Shown: positions 36,901 through 51,300 of the stretch, one piece after another
Layout: each line of letters begins with the position of its first letter
Numbering within the stretch: the stretch's first letter is position 1
From: Paracentrotus lividus
Taxonomy: Eukaryota > Echinodermata > Echinoidea > Camarodonta > Echinidae
Length of the DNA: 64,000 bases
Direction: 5' to 3'
Assembly (NCBI GenBank): GCA_940671915.1
Contig: CALNVZ010003429.1
Coordinates: forward strand, 21,098,607-21,162,606
Made by a program: the position numbers and the translations under genes
Notes under the pieces: generated by a model
What the model was told of the DNA's origin: nothing
What the model saw: only the letters and a program-made list of their open reading frames with translations
Database searches by the model: none

Positions 36901-39900
36901 TACAAATGTTATAAAATTATGATTTTTTTTATGATTTTGTTTTAGAAAACCTGCCTTCTACCGTATATACCATATATTTCGCGTCTATATAGTACATATT
37001 TTCGCGATTTTGCTTCAAATTCATGAGTGTTTTTTTTTTGGGGGGGGGGGGGAATTTACTCTATTTGCATTCAGTCAGTACAAAAATATCAGGAAGTGAA
37101 AATTTTAACATTAAAAAGAGGCTAAATTCAAGAAAATAAGACCACCGCGAAATATTCAGCGTATACAGTGTTCAACAAAGTCCTTGCAGCAATATTTGCA
37201 ATAATCACTTTTAATTTCTAAACATGATACACAAACAAGCAGTTAATGTTCTTTTTCGTTAACTGGCCTTCAATAATATTCCATGTATGTTGTGTTCTTT
37301 ATTTTATAAATATTATACACATGTACATGAATTGCAGGCTATTAAAAAAATATGATTATATTCAAGTACTTGTACTGCAACATGTCTACAAATACAATAT
37401 ATATCTTTCCTTGAATATTTTTCATTACCTTATAAAAAAAAATATATACCGACTATTATTCATAAATGAGTTACATGTACACTTAATTATTTTCAGTGTT
37501 CATTTGATCAGCTTTTTCTGCAAATTGGCAAAATGTGTATTTTATTTTATTGCTTCATCTACATGTACATCTTGTAAAACAAAAAGTTATTTGTCTAAAA
37601 TGAATTTACAATTTAATGACAAGTACATGTATGATAACAAATGTGTATGCTGTGTGCTTTATCTTCACATCTTTAAAATAGTACATTTAGTAGTTTAAAA
37701 AAAAAAAAACTTTATATACATAGGGGTGTTTGTACAAAATAAGTACTTTCAGTTTGCATTTATACAGTTCATAGACTACTGCCCTGAAGTTAAAGGCTGG
37801 TTTCTCAAGGGATAATTAAAGTTAGTACATGTAGGCCTACTAACTTGAGTCACCCTTTGAGAATACCAGCCATTGTTATCCGTTTACACTCTCTTTCAGA
37901 TATTCACACAAAATGTATGATGGATTAAAAAGAGTGTGTAAACAGGAAACACTAATTTTAGGGCAGTATTGTAAATTTAGAAGAAAAAATAAACAAACAT
38001 TCAAATGCCTTCGGTATAGAAACATACATGAACATTGTACATCTAGACAATCTTTCACAAAAGTACTGAGTGTACATTTAAAAACACTTTCATATTTTAT
38101 TAATTGAAGACACTTGAGCTACAAGTACTGTGAATGTTATTAGACTACTTTCTGTTACAATTTGTGCAAAACTAATAGTTTATTTAACAAAGTGAAAGAA
38201 AAATACATTTGTATACCGGTACATACATTTAGATTTTCAGGAGTCAGGGGTGAATATGGAGCGTTCAAATTTGGAGAGTACCTGTCAACTTTGGTAAAGG
38301 CCTGGAATTTTGTACAAAATTATATTCATTATATCGAGGGCTTAAAGCCAGAACAGTTTATGTCCATTTTTGGCAAAATTCAGTTGTCCACATGTCCACC
38401 ACATTCCTGTATATGCATATTTGTTTGTGTGCCAGAACTGTCTACATGTATGTCCTCACAGGACACAGACAGTTCTGGCAATCAATATCCTGTGAGGATG
38501 TACATGTATGCAGTTGTTACAGACAAATGTACATCGATATGCAGAAATTTGGTGGGCTTAAAAAATGGACATACCGGGTAGACTGTTCTGGCTTTAAGCC
38601 CTCGATATAGTCAGTCGAACCCGTTTTGACTTAAATCTGTGAAGTTTTGTTTCTAACTTTGAAGTACAGTACATAAAACACAGTTATACAAAACATGTTT
38701 GAAATGATTAAAAACCAAACTTGGGCTCTTATATTAAAAATGGAATTGCAAATTTATTGACTAGAGACTGGCTAAACCTCATGTTTGATGTTTATCAGGC
38801 AGAAAGGGTATTGCAACCACCAAAGTGCAAACAGGTCTAGTTAAAATTTGTGGCAAGTCCATTTTAGAGAAACCCACAAATTGAGGGGGGGGGGGGGGCT
38901 CTTAATTGAATTATCGTTTTTCTCTAATGATGTAGATCTTTCTACCAAAATCATCTGTATTCATTATTTGCAGTTTTGAATATTCAGTGTAAGGTTCAAT
39001 TGATTCTGAGAGTAATATTTTTTGTCATTATCAGACCTCAAGATTATCTCCACATGAAACTCAGGGCCACAGTAACTGGAGCCTCCTGTTGCCTGAATCT
39101 GAGACCAGCAATCGTCCATCTTTGGCAACAGATATTCCCAAAGGTTCATCCAGTTGTCCCTCCTCCGTCCCATGCCGTCCTAGGTTCAAATGGTACGATC
39201 CTGAGGGATTGAACACCTCAATGCGATGGTTGCCTCGGTTTGCGACATAGATGTACCCCTGGGCATCAACTGCAATGCCACTGGGACAATTCAGGTCTCC
39301 AGGACTGGTGCCCCAGTTACCAAAGCGGTAAAGGTACGTACCCTGCGAGGAGAACACTTGCACGCAATGCTTGAACGCATCTGTTATCAGGAGCTCTCCT
39401 CCCTGCGTGAATGCAATAAAAGATGGGTTGCGGAACTGGCCATCCCTCTCACCCTTCTTCCCGATCTGTCGGAGGAACTGTCCTGATGGGTTGAATACCT
39501 TCACGCAACCATTGCTGTAGTCGCACACGTAGATGTTATCTTGTTTGTCACATACCACACCCATAGGGCCATCGAAACAGTTATTGGACGTACCACGGGA
39601 ACCAAACTGCTTGAGGCATCTTCCATTTAGGTCCCAAATCTGAACCTTGTGGTTGTAGCAGTCGGTTATGATGAGATTGCCAGAACTATTTGAACAGATC
39701 CCTTTTGGGAATTGCATCTGCCCTGCACCACCACCTTTACTGCCCATTTTACGCAATAATCTCCCTTCCTCATTGATAATCATCACACAGTGCTGGAGCT
39801 CATCAACAACTGCAAAGCAATTGTTGAGTTTTTCCAAGACATGGACACCAATCGGTTTCTCAAAAACTTGCGGAATGACTTGAACTCGCTTCTTCTGTAC

Positions 39901-42900
39901 CTGACTGGAACTTTGAGAACCATTGGAGAATGTTACCCATGGCTGAGAGGGGGTGTTACCACTGCTTGAACTTTGAGCGGGTGGAGCTTCCACGATGGAT
40001 GATCGAACACTCGAGCTGGTAACCTGAACACTTGTTCTCGGTGGCAAAGGTGGTGCCTCACCTCTGCCCTGAGGTGTAGCAGATGGGACCGTGTGCTGCC
40101 GTAGGAGAATACTTCTCGGACGATCCACTGGCGGCTGTTCATTGATTGACGACATCCTTACACTGCCAGGTCGTCGTGGAATTGGAGGAGGTTGGTCATC
40201 TCCAGTTAGGTTTGGTTGAGAAGCGGATGTTGGAGAGGGGAGTGCAGCTCCTACAGTATCCATAGACAGGTGTCGGGATAGCATTGGCTGTCTTGCGGAT
40301 TGTGTTGGAGCAGGAACACCTGCTGAAAGTGTAGGTTGCCCCGGTTGTCCTGCGGGCTCAGATAACCTTCTACTTGGTCGTGATTGCTGCCTTGCTACCA
40401 TGAAAACTCCACTGTCTTGACTGGATATTACATCAGTTGGGACAGGTGTACCTGAAGGAGATGAAGAAGCACTGGCAAAGGGACTGGTGGAAGATCCATC
40501 TCTAAGTGATGCTGCAGAGTTGCTGGGAGAAAGAGACACTGGGACAGAAGAGGAAGAAGTACTGGAAGTTGCCACAGGAAGAGATAGTGCTGAGTTGAAT
40601 GGATTGGAAGGTGAACTCTGTGTGACTGTTGAACTTGGAATCATAGTCGGTCTCACTGCTTGAACAGACTTAGCCTTGTCAGTGCTGATATTCAAACACC
40701 CATACGCTTGGATACTTATAGAGAGCTGCTGTTGGTTAGGATCGGCAAAGGCCACGTTGCAAATCCGCTGATCAATGTTCAGTGCGTAGTGTTCAATCTG
40801 TGACAGGTAACCCCGACACAGGCTAAGAAGGTTGATCAAATCTGCTTCTCTGGGTTCTGCAGAAGATGTTAACGCTTGGCGCATTTTCGAAAAGTCTCCT
40901 TGAAGTTTCTGCAAGTACTGATACGCACTGGCTCTCTGGCCTTGAAGGAATGCTAGCTCTTCCTGCCGAGCACCAGCGAGTTGCTTAATCAATTGATCCC
41001 TTCGCGTTTGAAGGTCACGAGTCCTCGCCTCAAAAGCACTATCCACCTGACTTTTAACAGAGAGAAACAATTCCTCAGTCTGCTTTTCCTTATTATCAAT
41101 TTTGCTAAGCTCCACCGACTTCTCCTGGAGCTTCCTGGCTAACAGAGCGATTGAATTCCGGACTCCTTCATTGATGGCTGGAGGTCTGTTAGTTTCTTGT
41201 TTCGAAGGAACAGACGGGGAAGATTCCTTCATGCTCATGGGGGTGGGTGATGGACTGCTCTTCTGTTGAACGTCCAACAATGCCAGCATGGTGAAGTTAT
41301 TTGGCAACTGCCCAGGGCCATCACCGGGACAAGCATGTTCCTGTCTGCACTGAGGACATTGGATCCTGTTGCCCTGGTTCAGCATGTCCATGCATTCTAG
41401 ACAAAGAGTGTGCTGACATGGTAAAAGCTTAGGCTTGCGGGAGACAGAGTTGAATAATTCCAGACACATGGGACATTCCAGCAGCCTCTTAATTTCTTCC
41501 GCCATTGTAATATTTGTATGTCTTGTCAGGGATGAGGAACTTTTGAAAATATCACATGGTACATGTAGATCTGTATGTTCAACTCAAAGGTAAAGTTTCA
41601 ATATAGGGCAGTTTGATGTTTACTCTTTCAAATCAAATTTGAGTCCTCTTTAGTCCTCTGTGCTCATCATCAATGTCTTAATTGATGTCTTTTATCATGT
41701 CAAATGTACATGTATCAACGTCTCATCAATTTAGAAGAAGTGAAACATATAAAAACCAGTCCTGTACTGTGCAAATGTCAGCAAGCTCAACACAATTCTG
41801 TCCTCTTCAGCGCAAGCCTAACGCATATATAAGTAGGTTTACTAATTGCTTTGTGGGTAATGATGCTTGTCCACCGATCAGTCGACCACATTCCAGTATG
41901 GCAAGGGTGTCCGTCAGGAAATGTCATCATACAATTAGCAGGAATCCCCTCAGCAATCTGATTGCAAAACCAGCTGCTTGCTTCATGGTCACCACTTGCT
42001 CAGCCGGGAATCCTGCCAAGAAAGAGAAAAGGAAATGGACAAGAGTTAATCATGAGTCAGTGTCGATGTGCTGTCAGAGGGTACAAGAGGGCAATTAATC
42101 TCAAGGTTTATTACCGGTTACATACATGTATGATGGAAAGATTACACCAGACACCTCTCTCTTTCGCTAATTGGTATTTTACTTTCAGGATTGGCCATAT
42201 TATATTTATTTTATGTCAAGTGACACATGTTAAAATACATAGTAAGATTCATTTTAAATGTCAGGACATAGGATGGAATGCTTATTGTGAACGAATGTCC
42301 AAATAAAAAAAATTGTCTTCAATATATTAAAGGCACTTTGAGATTATCTACATGTAGTTACAGTAGATTTGTAAAAAAAAAAAAAAAAAATGCAATTCTT
42401 TTTAATAGAGTTCTAAACAATTTCCCCTCTCTTTTTTCTTCTATACATAATGCAGAACTTTGTTCCGCTTGGAATTATCTTAAAGAGTTGGGACATTCTA
42501 TTTTATTCAGCAATATTAAAAGGAAATATGAGAATCATTACTAAGGATACACATTTTATTTGGTTATTAAATTTTATACCCAATGGGGGTGCTCAGGCTA
42601 AAAGGTTACCACTTTATTTTATGTGTATTGTATGCATATTAAATATCAATGTAATGTGTAGGTTTTGGATTATTGAGTTATTGGTTTTATAATTTGCTCA
42701 TAAAAAACTCAAATGAGCCCATTTCAGATAATTATGGAATGTACATGTGTGTATTTCAGGAATGTCATGTGAGTCAAAATGAAATGTTACATTCTAGGCC
42801 AACACATGTGATTAACCCAGAGAGGATATTGTTTTCCTTATAATTTCACTTTCATATTTTACTCATCTTTGAAAGTAGAATGCTATGAATTGCAAAATAC

Positions 42901-45362
42901 ACATTGGAAGAAAGAGCAAAAAATTTTCTTAGGTGAAGTAAAATAACAGTTCATGAGTTAGAACTGTCTAAACAAAACAAAAAAATCTTTGAAATCTCTA
43001 AATTTGCAATGCAAACTAGCAGTTTTTATACTGAATTTTGTAATTTTCACTAAGAGAGTGTCATGAAATACTGTAATCGTGGAAATATTCGTGGTACATT
43101 AATTTTCGCTGATTTCGCGCGAAGATTTGTATTTGGGCAATTCCAAGCCAAACAGGACATGAAGCTGAAACTTTAATGTGCCTTTGAAAATGCAAATTAG
43201 GATCTGAAATTACCACAAAGGCTTCTTTACAATACAAACAATCATTTAAGTTAAAAAATATTAAGCGATTAAGTTTTCTTGCGCTGAATAATTGATCAAA
43301 CCCAAATTTGCACATATGGGACTATGGTGCTTTAAATGCCTCTTATATTTTATCACTTTTTGCTGATTTTTTTTGGCTGAATGTAATTATCATGGACTAC
43401 TCCAACAAACTTTGGTATCAATATTTCTTTATAATGCATTTGTCCTCACGAAAAGACCGGGAAACCAGATGTCACTCCGTAAACCGGACATGGGTTCAAG
43501 TTTTAAGTCCTAGAATTAACAAAATATTCAACCAATTTTCTTATGCAAGGTGCCATATTATACCTAGAATAACATAGAATCCAATCAATAACTCAAAATT
43601 GTGATAGCCATTTAAATTTCACAGAGTTTAAGCAAAATTTTTTCTGCTCAAATATGCATGTCCATTTTGCGTCACTCTGTAAACATGTTTATGAATATTC
43701 ATATCTCATTAATTAAGAGCATCACTATAAAAAATATATATCATTTTGAAAAGAGGGTACCATCAGCTTTTGTCATGAACCATTTCTTTGTAGGCCTACA
43801 TAAAGATTAAAGAATGGATGATAAATTTGTTTGAATGCTGAAATGTTGCTTCTGAATGTCACTCCATTAGGCCCTACCTTGGAACTGCCCATTTAGCAAA
43901 CTACAGTAGGGGAATTCCCGATTCTGCACTTTGCATGATGTGTCATACCTGTACTATGTACATGTTTGTACCCAGTGTGCATGTCCTTGTACTAAGCAGA
44001 GGAGGTTGTATGTAGCACATGTGCATGCACCAGTACAAGATTTTTATTGCCAAATGCTCCAAAAGTCACACATGTGAGACAGACACCACATTGAGAATTT
44101 CTGATGTAGGTCCTACCGGTATACTGTACATGAATACATTTCACATACATGTAGGCACAAAAAAAAAAAATGCTTATAATCTAGTGAGTACTTTGGAGTG
44201 GAGCTGAGATATAATTGTGCAGTGCATGCAGTGAGTGTGATCTCCTTTAACATGTACACCATAAAATAAGTGGGTTGTAATTATTGGATTATCATCTCTC
44301 TCCCTGGCATATTGATTAATGAGTATCAGAGAGGAAACCAATGAAGCTACACGTACTGTACATGTTAGCTAGCACTTCCATTTATAGCTTTATTCACTGT
44401 TTTTGTGTGTTTTCATATTCATCACATTCCTTCACCCAATTATTTTGTTCTATGATACCTTGGCTTTATGATGAAATTTATGTGTATCAAATCAAATTAC
44501 ATAATGATGTAGTAATGACCAGCATGCTTGCATACACGATACGAAATGGACATTGGTTGAAATGTAATCCAATCTTGGTTTAATCTTCGCTTGATCAAGT
44601 GTTCAAAAGAGCAGGTGGCCTTTTAAAGTCTGCACGTTACTGATACACTTTACCGTCTGATCACTCAATAGCTATTAATTAGATAACTTGACCTCGGTCA
44701 TCGTGCATGAAGAAGATCACTGAAACATGGATTTTGGTATATAAAGTTTGGGATAGCTTGTTCTAACTCTATGGTTTATCAGAGACAGTGGTGTGAATTA
44801 TAACAAATCTTGTACCCCCCCCCCCCCCCCCCCGAGGAAAAAGAACAGAAGTTGAAGTTACCTAGAGATGTATGATTTTTGCAAATTTAAACTTTCCATA
44901 CAATAAGACACAGGGTCATTCATTTACCGTCTCTGCCTACTCTACTGGATACCCCCCCCCCCACACTCAAACGCCTACATGGTACATGTGAACTCGTATT
45001 CTTAATTGTTCATGAGACATGTTTATTCTACTGGCTATTTGCCCCCACGCCTACACATGATTCCTCACATATTGTCCTCTTCTTCAAACACCTACCATTT
45101 ACATGTCCATGACCCTACACTCTGCGTGTGATTGCACAATGTCACAGTTTAAAACCATGTCAAGGAATTGTGGCCATTGCGGTTGATAGATAATTTCAAA
45201 CAGTGTGATCCTGTTCAGTCGGTGAAATTTTTCCTTCCTTTTCAGACTTTACATTTACTCCACACTTTCATTTTGGTGTAGGTTTTTGATCCAGACAGTT
45301 TACTTTCCCAGCAGTATGTACATGTACAATGTAGTCAGGTAGCCTACACATGCACGTATTCT

Positions 45363-45394
<32 letters not shown>

Positions 45395-48300
45395 GGCGCG
45401 CCTCGGGTAGGCCCTCGAGGGGCGCCAAAAGGTGTGTCAATTAGTCGCGGATCACACTGATCCTGTTTACACAACATAAAATTGCAGCACTTGTCGAACC
45501 CCAAAGCCGAGTCACAGTGTAAACATGGTGTATATTCTGTGCAGTAACACTTTCATTTTAGTAAGCTTAATTGCTCCCAGTTTACTTTCCAAATGACAAG
45601 CGTAGAGTTTGAGTATAGTGTAGTGTATGATGTAGTACTGTATAATGCACACCTCTTCCATTTTATTCTGTGTATGCTTTTGCTCGAAGCCTACTTTCCC
45701 TCTCCCTTTTTATTGCAGGTGTTATACTGAACAGATGCAGTTTCTGACTACAGTGTATGTATTGTATCTGTACATGTACATTATTCTTGTCATCTTGATG
45801 TAGTGTTGCAGCAACGTCTTTATTTTGCTGCTCCCACTTCTGTGAATTGACCAATACTGACCAATATTTCATTTTTAATTCCATAAACTTAACAGCCACT
45901 TTTTATTTCATTGTCTCTCAAAGTTGTTTTGTCAAAATTGATTGATATGGAATGATGTGAGACACAGATGTACCCAGGAAACATATTGGAATGTTGCAGA
46001 TGGGATTTTACTTATTCAAAGAGTGCAGAATTATTAATGGGTTACATTCTGACAACCCATTTCCTTTGACGTTTTCAAAAATGTGGCAGCATCCAACAGA
46101 ACAAAGCAAATCAAGACAGAAAAATGCATGAAAACATTAAAATAAAAAGCAAATGTAATATCCATCTTTCTGTGTTGTATTCATGTTGTGTCGGCATATT
46201 TCCGTTCTGATTTGTATACATTTCCTGTTGGCTGTTAAACATCTGGGGTTGTTTCACAAAGAGTTACATGTACTCAAGACCTTGAAGTGGTGCTTAATAT
46301 GCATATTGTGTGTTTTGCATCACTTCATGCTTATGCTACAGTCACACAGACACTTATGTATAGTTACGTCCCGTTGCGTCCAAAAATTATTTTCTTTTCT
46401 GGGGATCCCCACGGTTGCCTTCCCGTCATAGTCAGAAGTGGAAATAATGATTATTTCGTTCATCCAATAAAACAAAGAAATACATAAGAAATGATAGAAA
46501 AGAAGATGAAATAAGATTAAAATGTAGCATTAGGGCTAGGGATCAAACTTTTCTTTCTTTTCCTTCTCTGTGATGAAAGAAAAATTCTCCTTTCTTGCTC
46601 TTCTCCTTGTGACATAAAATTGAAGGAAAACAAAATCATTTTACCAGACCAGTTCTGAATGTTGGAAGTGCATATATTTTTTATTTAAAAGAAATAAATG
46701 TGGGAGGGGCTTACACATCCTACATCAAGTTGTACAATGCAGATATTGACAAGCATGACAACAGTAAAGGCCTACATTTATTCTTAAAAGCCAATTACCG
46801 GGTATATACATTCAACCTTGCCAAAGATGTACTCGCATTTTATTTTTATTTTTTTAACCCTTCATATTAAGTCAAATGTTTTCGAAGTCGAGGCTATCAC
46901 TGGTCCTAACAGATTTGACTTTTAAGGCAAGGATCCCCCCCCCCCCAGAAAAGCAATATCGTTTGGATATATAATTGTCTCTATCTGTAAATGTAATAAG
47001 GTTTTGGAGAGATTTCAAAACATTTGACCTCATGCTCCATCTACCAGTTCTAAAGCCCCGACCCACTTTTAATTGAACAGACAGAAAATACCAGGCGCGG
47101 ATCCAAGATACCCAAATCGATACATTTGTCTGGGGACAATATGCAGCTCTATTATGTTTACGCATGAGCCCGATACTTTTATTGTGTGACGTCAGGCTGC
47201 GTCCGCTACTGAATAGATTAACATTACTGTCAAGTTTATAGCCATATATATAGGCCTATAATGTTGAGAGTCAGAAGTAAACATTGATCACCTATGTTTG
47301 ACTTTGATTATTTTTCTATTTTTAAAACTTACATGTAATAAAAAATAGGAGATCATGTTTATAATAATACAACTATTTTACTGCTGTGATGATTTACATT
47401 TTACATACATCCTTGCATTTCCATAGGTCACCTAGGCCTACATGTAGCTTTGATTTTAATTATTAATTTTTTAAAACTTAATATTCTCTGTTCAATAGGA
47501 GATCATGTTTAATGTCCTACTTATTTCCAACATATACAACATGTATGCTGGGAGACAGCTGGCTTTTTCCATGTGCAAAAGAGTATCAACTATGTACCTT
47601 GCACTTTCAAAGGTCACCTAGCTTTGATTTTAATTATTTATTCTTACAACTTAATATTATTTGTACAATAGGAGAATCAGATCATGTTAATGTTTTACTG
47701 TTTCCCAACACATTACTGGGAGACAGGGCTTTTTCCATGTGCATTTATAAAAGTGCATGTATCAGTTACATTCTTGCACTTTCAAAGGTCACCTATCCTT
47801 GATTTAAATTTATTTGTAAAACTGTATGTTCTTTGTACAATAGGAGATCATGTGAATGTTTTAGTGATTTCCAACATACACCGGGAGACAGTGCTTTGTC
47901 CGTGTGCAAAAGTAGGCGTATACATGTGTATGTAGTAACCTTGGCTATTCTAAAGTTGTTAGCGGAAATAAACCTTTGTTGACATTGTTTGGCTCTCTGC
48001 CTAGACTGACACTGTATGTAGAGTACAACAGTCACCTCACGATGTACTTTATTTATATCCTGCAATGAGTCTTTCCGTTTCCAGAACTTTCATCTTCTAT
48101 CATTTCTTAAGCTTTTCTTATTTTTATTGGATGAACAATTATATCATTATTTCCACTGCTGACTATGAAGGGAAGGCATCTGTGGGGATCCGCAGAAAAA
48201 AGGCAATTTTTGGACGCAACTCGGACGTAACTCAACATAAGTGTCTGTGTGACTGTAGCATAAACCAAAATTATTGTGGTCATGAGGTTAAATAGTGGAA

Positions 48301-51300
48301 GAAATTGACTCAATATTAGGAAAGGTTGATGACAATGCAGCTAAGTGTGCTCGAAGGTTTTGCAATCAACAAAATGAAGTAATTAACCCAATTCTGCCAA
48401 GAGGATCATGCACTGCACATAAAAATGCATGTATGGGACTACATACAAATGTTCGGCCTGAACATTTCAACTGGTATTTGTCACACAAATATAATCATGG
48501 TATTTAAAGAACAGTCTATACAGCGGACCTTTCTCCTAAAATATTCTTCCTAAAAATACCATGAAAGTAATTTGATAGCTGACAATGATTTTGTGACATT
48601 GACCTTTGATTTTGAAAAAAAAAAAACATCCCACTCTTTCAAATGAAGAGGTATCATGCTCCTTTGGATATAAAAATAGATTGCAATGTAGCTACCTAAT
48701 AAACAGGCACGGATCCAGCTTCAGCTCAGACAAAACATTTTATTGGCTTAAGTGTCTGGCGTCTCACTTGTTTGTAGGCCGATATGATTCTTTTCCAGAT
48801 TTGATACTGGATCCACTACCACCTTTATTTTGAGTACACACAGCTGAGGACAAACCACAATCTAGTGCAATGTTATATGGGGAGATGGCGATGGGCTACA
48901 ATACATGTATGTTCCTTTCAAAGGAACAAAATGTTCCTTGCAAAAACATTTAAAAACAAAATTGTTCCTGAAACATGTCTATATTTAATGCTGAAAATAT
49001 CAATATACCTACATGTATGTTGTAGGGTATATGCATTGTTCCTTTATCTTTATATGGCTATCTAATGTCCATTTGGTAAATTTAAAATGAGTTTTGAAAA
49101 ATCAAAATATAACCGAAATACGCGTGCACTCATATACTCATTGGTTATGTCTAGGGCAGTTCCAAGCAAAACAGGACATGGAGCTGAAATTTTAATGCGC
49201 CGCTGTGCCTTTAGAAATGCAAATTAGGATCTGAAATTACCACAAAGGCTTCTTTACAATACAACAAATCATTAAGTTAAAAAAATTGCGATTCAGTATT
49301 CTTGCGCTGAATAATTAATCAAACCCAAATTTGCATGTATGGGACTATGGGGCTTTAAATGCCTCTAATTCTTATATCTCGTCACTTTTTGCCAATTTTT
49401 TTTTGCTTAATGTAATTGTCATGGTCTACTCTAACAAACGTTGGTATTAATTTTTCTGTAAAATGCATTTCTCCTCACGAAAAAGACCGGGAAACCAGAT
49501 GTCACTCCGTAACCGGACAAGGGTTCAAGTTTTAAGTCATAATTAACAAAATATTGAACCGATTTTTTAATGCAATGTGGCATATTATACCTAGAATAAC
49601 ACAGAATCCAATCAATAACTCAAAATTGTGATACCCATTTAAATTTTACAGAGTTTAAGCAAAATGTTTTCTGCTCAAATATGCATGTCCATTTTGCGTC
49701 ACTCCGTAACCATGATTATGAATATTCATATCTCATTATTAAATTAAGAGGATCGCTATAAAAAAAATTATCATTTTGAAAAGAGGGTACCATCAGCTTT
49801 TATCATGAACCATTTCTTTGTACATAAAAATTAAAGTATGGATGATAAACTTGTTTGAATGCTGAAATGTTGCTTCTGAATGTCACTCCGTTACCTTGGA
49901 ACTGCCCCCTCTTACTTTTATTAAATTATTAAGAAATGACAAAAATTAATTGTGTCAGATTATAAGTGTGTTTAAAACTAAAGTCAAGACAATATGGGCC
50001 CCTACTGCCTAGTTTTATCATGCCCGACTTTCGATGAATCAGATGTGAAACTATATATATATTCGACACCGTGATCCTGATATACCGCGGTACGAAATCG
50101 CACCGGCGGAAACGTAACGGGTCGATCGTGTATTCAGGATCGCCAACAACAGTAAATGCAGTAGTTGACATTCTAAGAAAATACTGGTTTTTGACAGTTA
50201 TTTAATGGATGAAAATCATTTAAAATACCTTTAAATACTCACTTTTTCAGCGTTGCATGTCGTTACCTACTGGCGTGTTTCGTTATTGTCGTTGTTAGTT
50301 TGAAAACGGAACAATGGATATATGCTTTTAGGAGTCGCTCAACCACAGACACTGTATTGTCATTCGCTCCGCGTCTCCGCATATCACCTGGCTCGATCGC
50401 CCTCTAGCTTCCCGGTCCCGTTCGTTCTGCGACAGAATGCACAATTTCAATGAGCGAATGACGTTCGGCACCTGCGGTCATCATAAAACCGGAAATGGTG
50501 TGTGGGGGGTTTTGTTTATTAGACAGTTCCATTTTGAAACGGGGTTATAACTGGTTTTCAACGATCTCAAATCACCAAATCAACATACTAAACAATGAAA
50601 ACATCTAAACAACATGACTTTTAATCGAGTTTAATTTAGTTCACTTTTTCTTTTTGAATTCGAAGATTGATATTTCGGTACTTGATTAAATTGAAGAATT
50701 TTCACGTCCCCTTTTTGTGAATGGTGCAGTCATTGCATGATTACCGATATTTTCTGGGAAGACCATTCTAATGGGAACGTTCAGCCCATTTATTTTGCAA
50801 TTTGACTTCTTGGTGAACCTCGAGTTGGCGATGTATTGATGGAAACGCGAATTTAATTATTACAGAGAGAATTAAGAAATGCATTCAACTCCATTAATTC
50901 ATTTTCTGTAGGAACAAAGGGTGAAACTTATCAGAAATACATAATATGAAAAAAAAAATTAGTAAAGAAAATGGGATTCCATTGAATAGGAATCCAAGAC
51001 CTTATAGAAAGGTGCTCTACCGACGCGAGCTAAGGCAAGCCTTTATGTCGATGTTCGCCCCATAGATTGGGTTCATACCCAGATGGAATCCATTTTCCTT
51101 GCTCATTTTGTCATCCTTATTTTCTTTTTTATAACCAAACGAATCTACTAAAGTTTCAATAAATTAGGACTTAGTAGGCCTAATGGCCCGAATTCACAAA
51201 CGTGGTTTTATAGTTAGTCCATGGTCTAAATCAGGTGGTTTGTGAATACCAAAATTTAGACCATGGACTAACTAAACCACGTTTGTGAATTCGGGCCATT

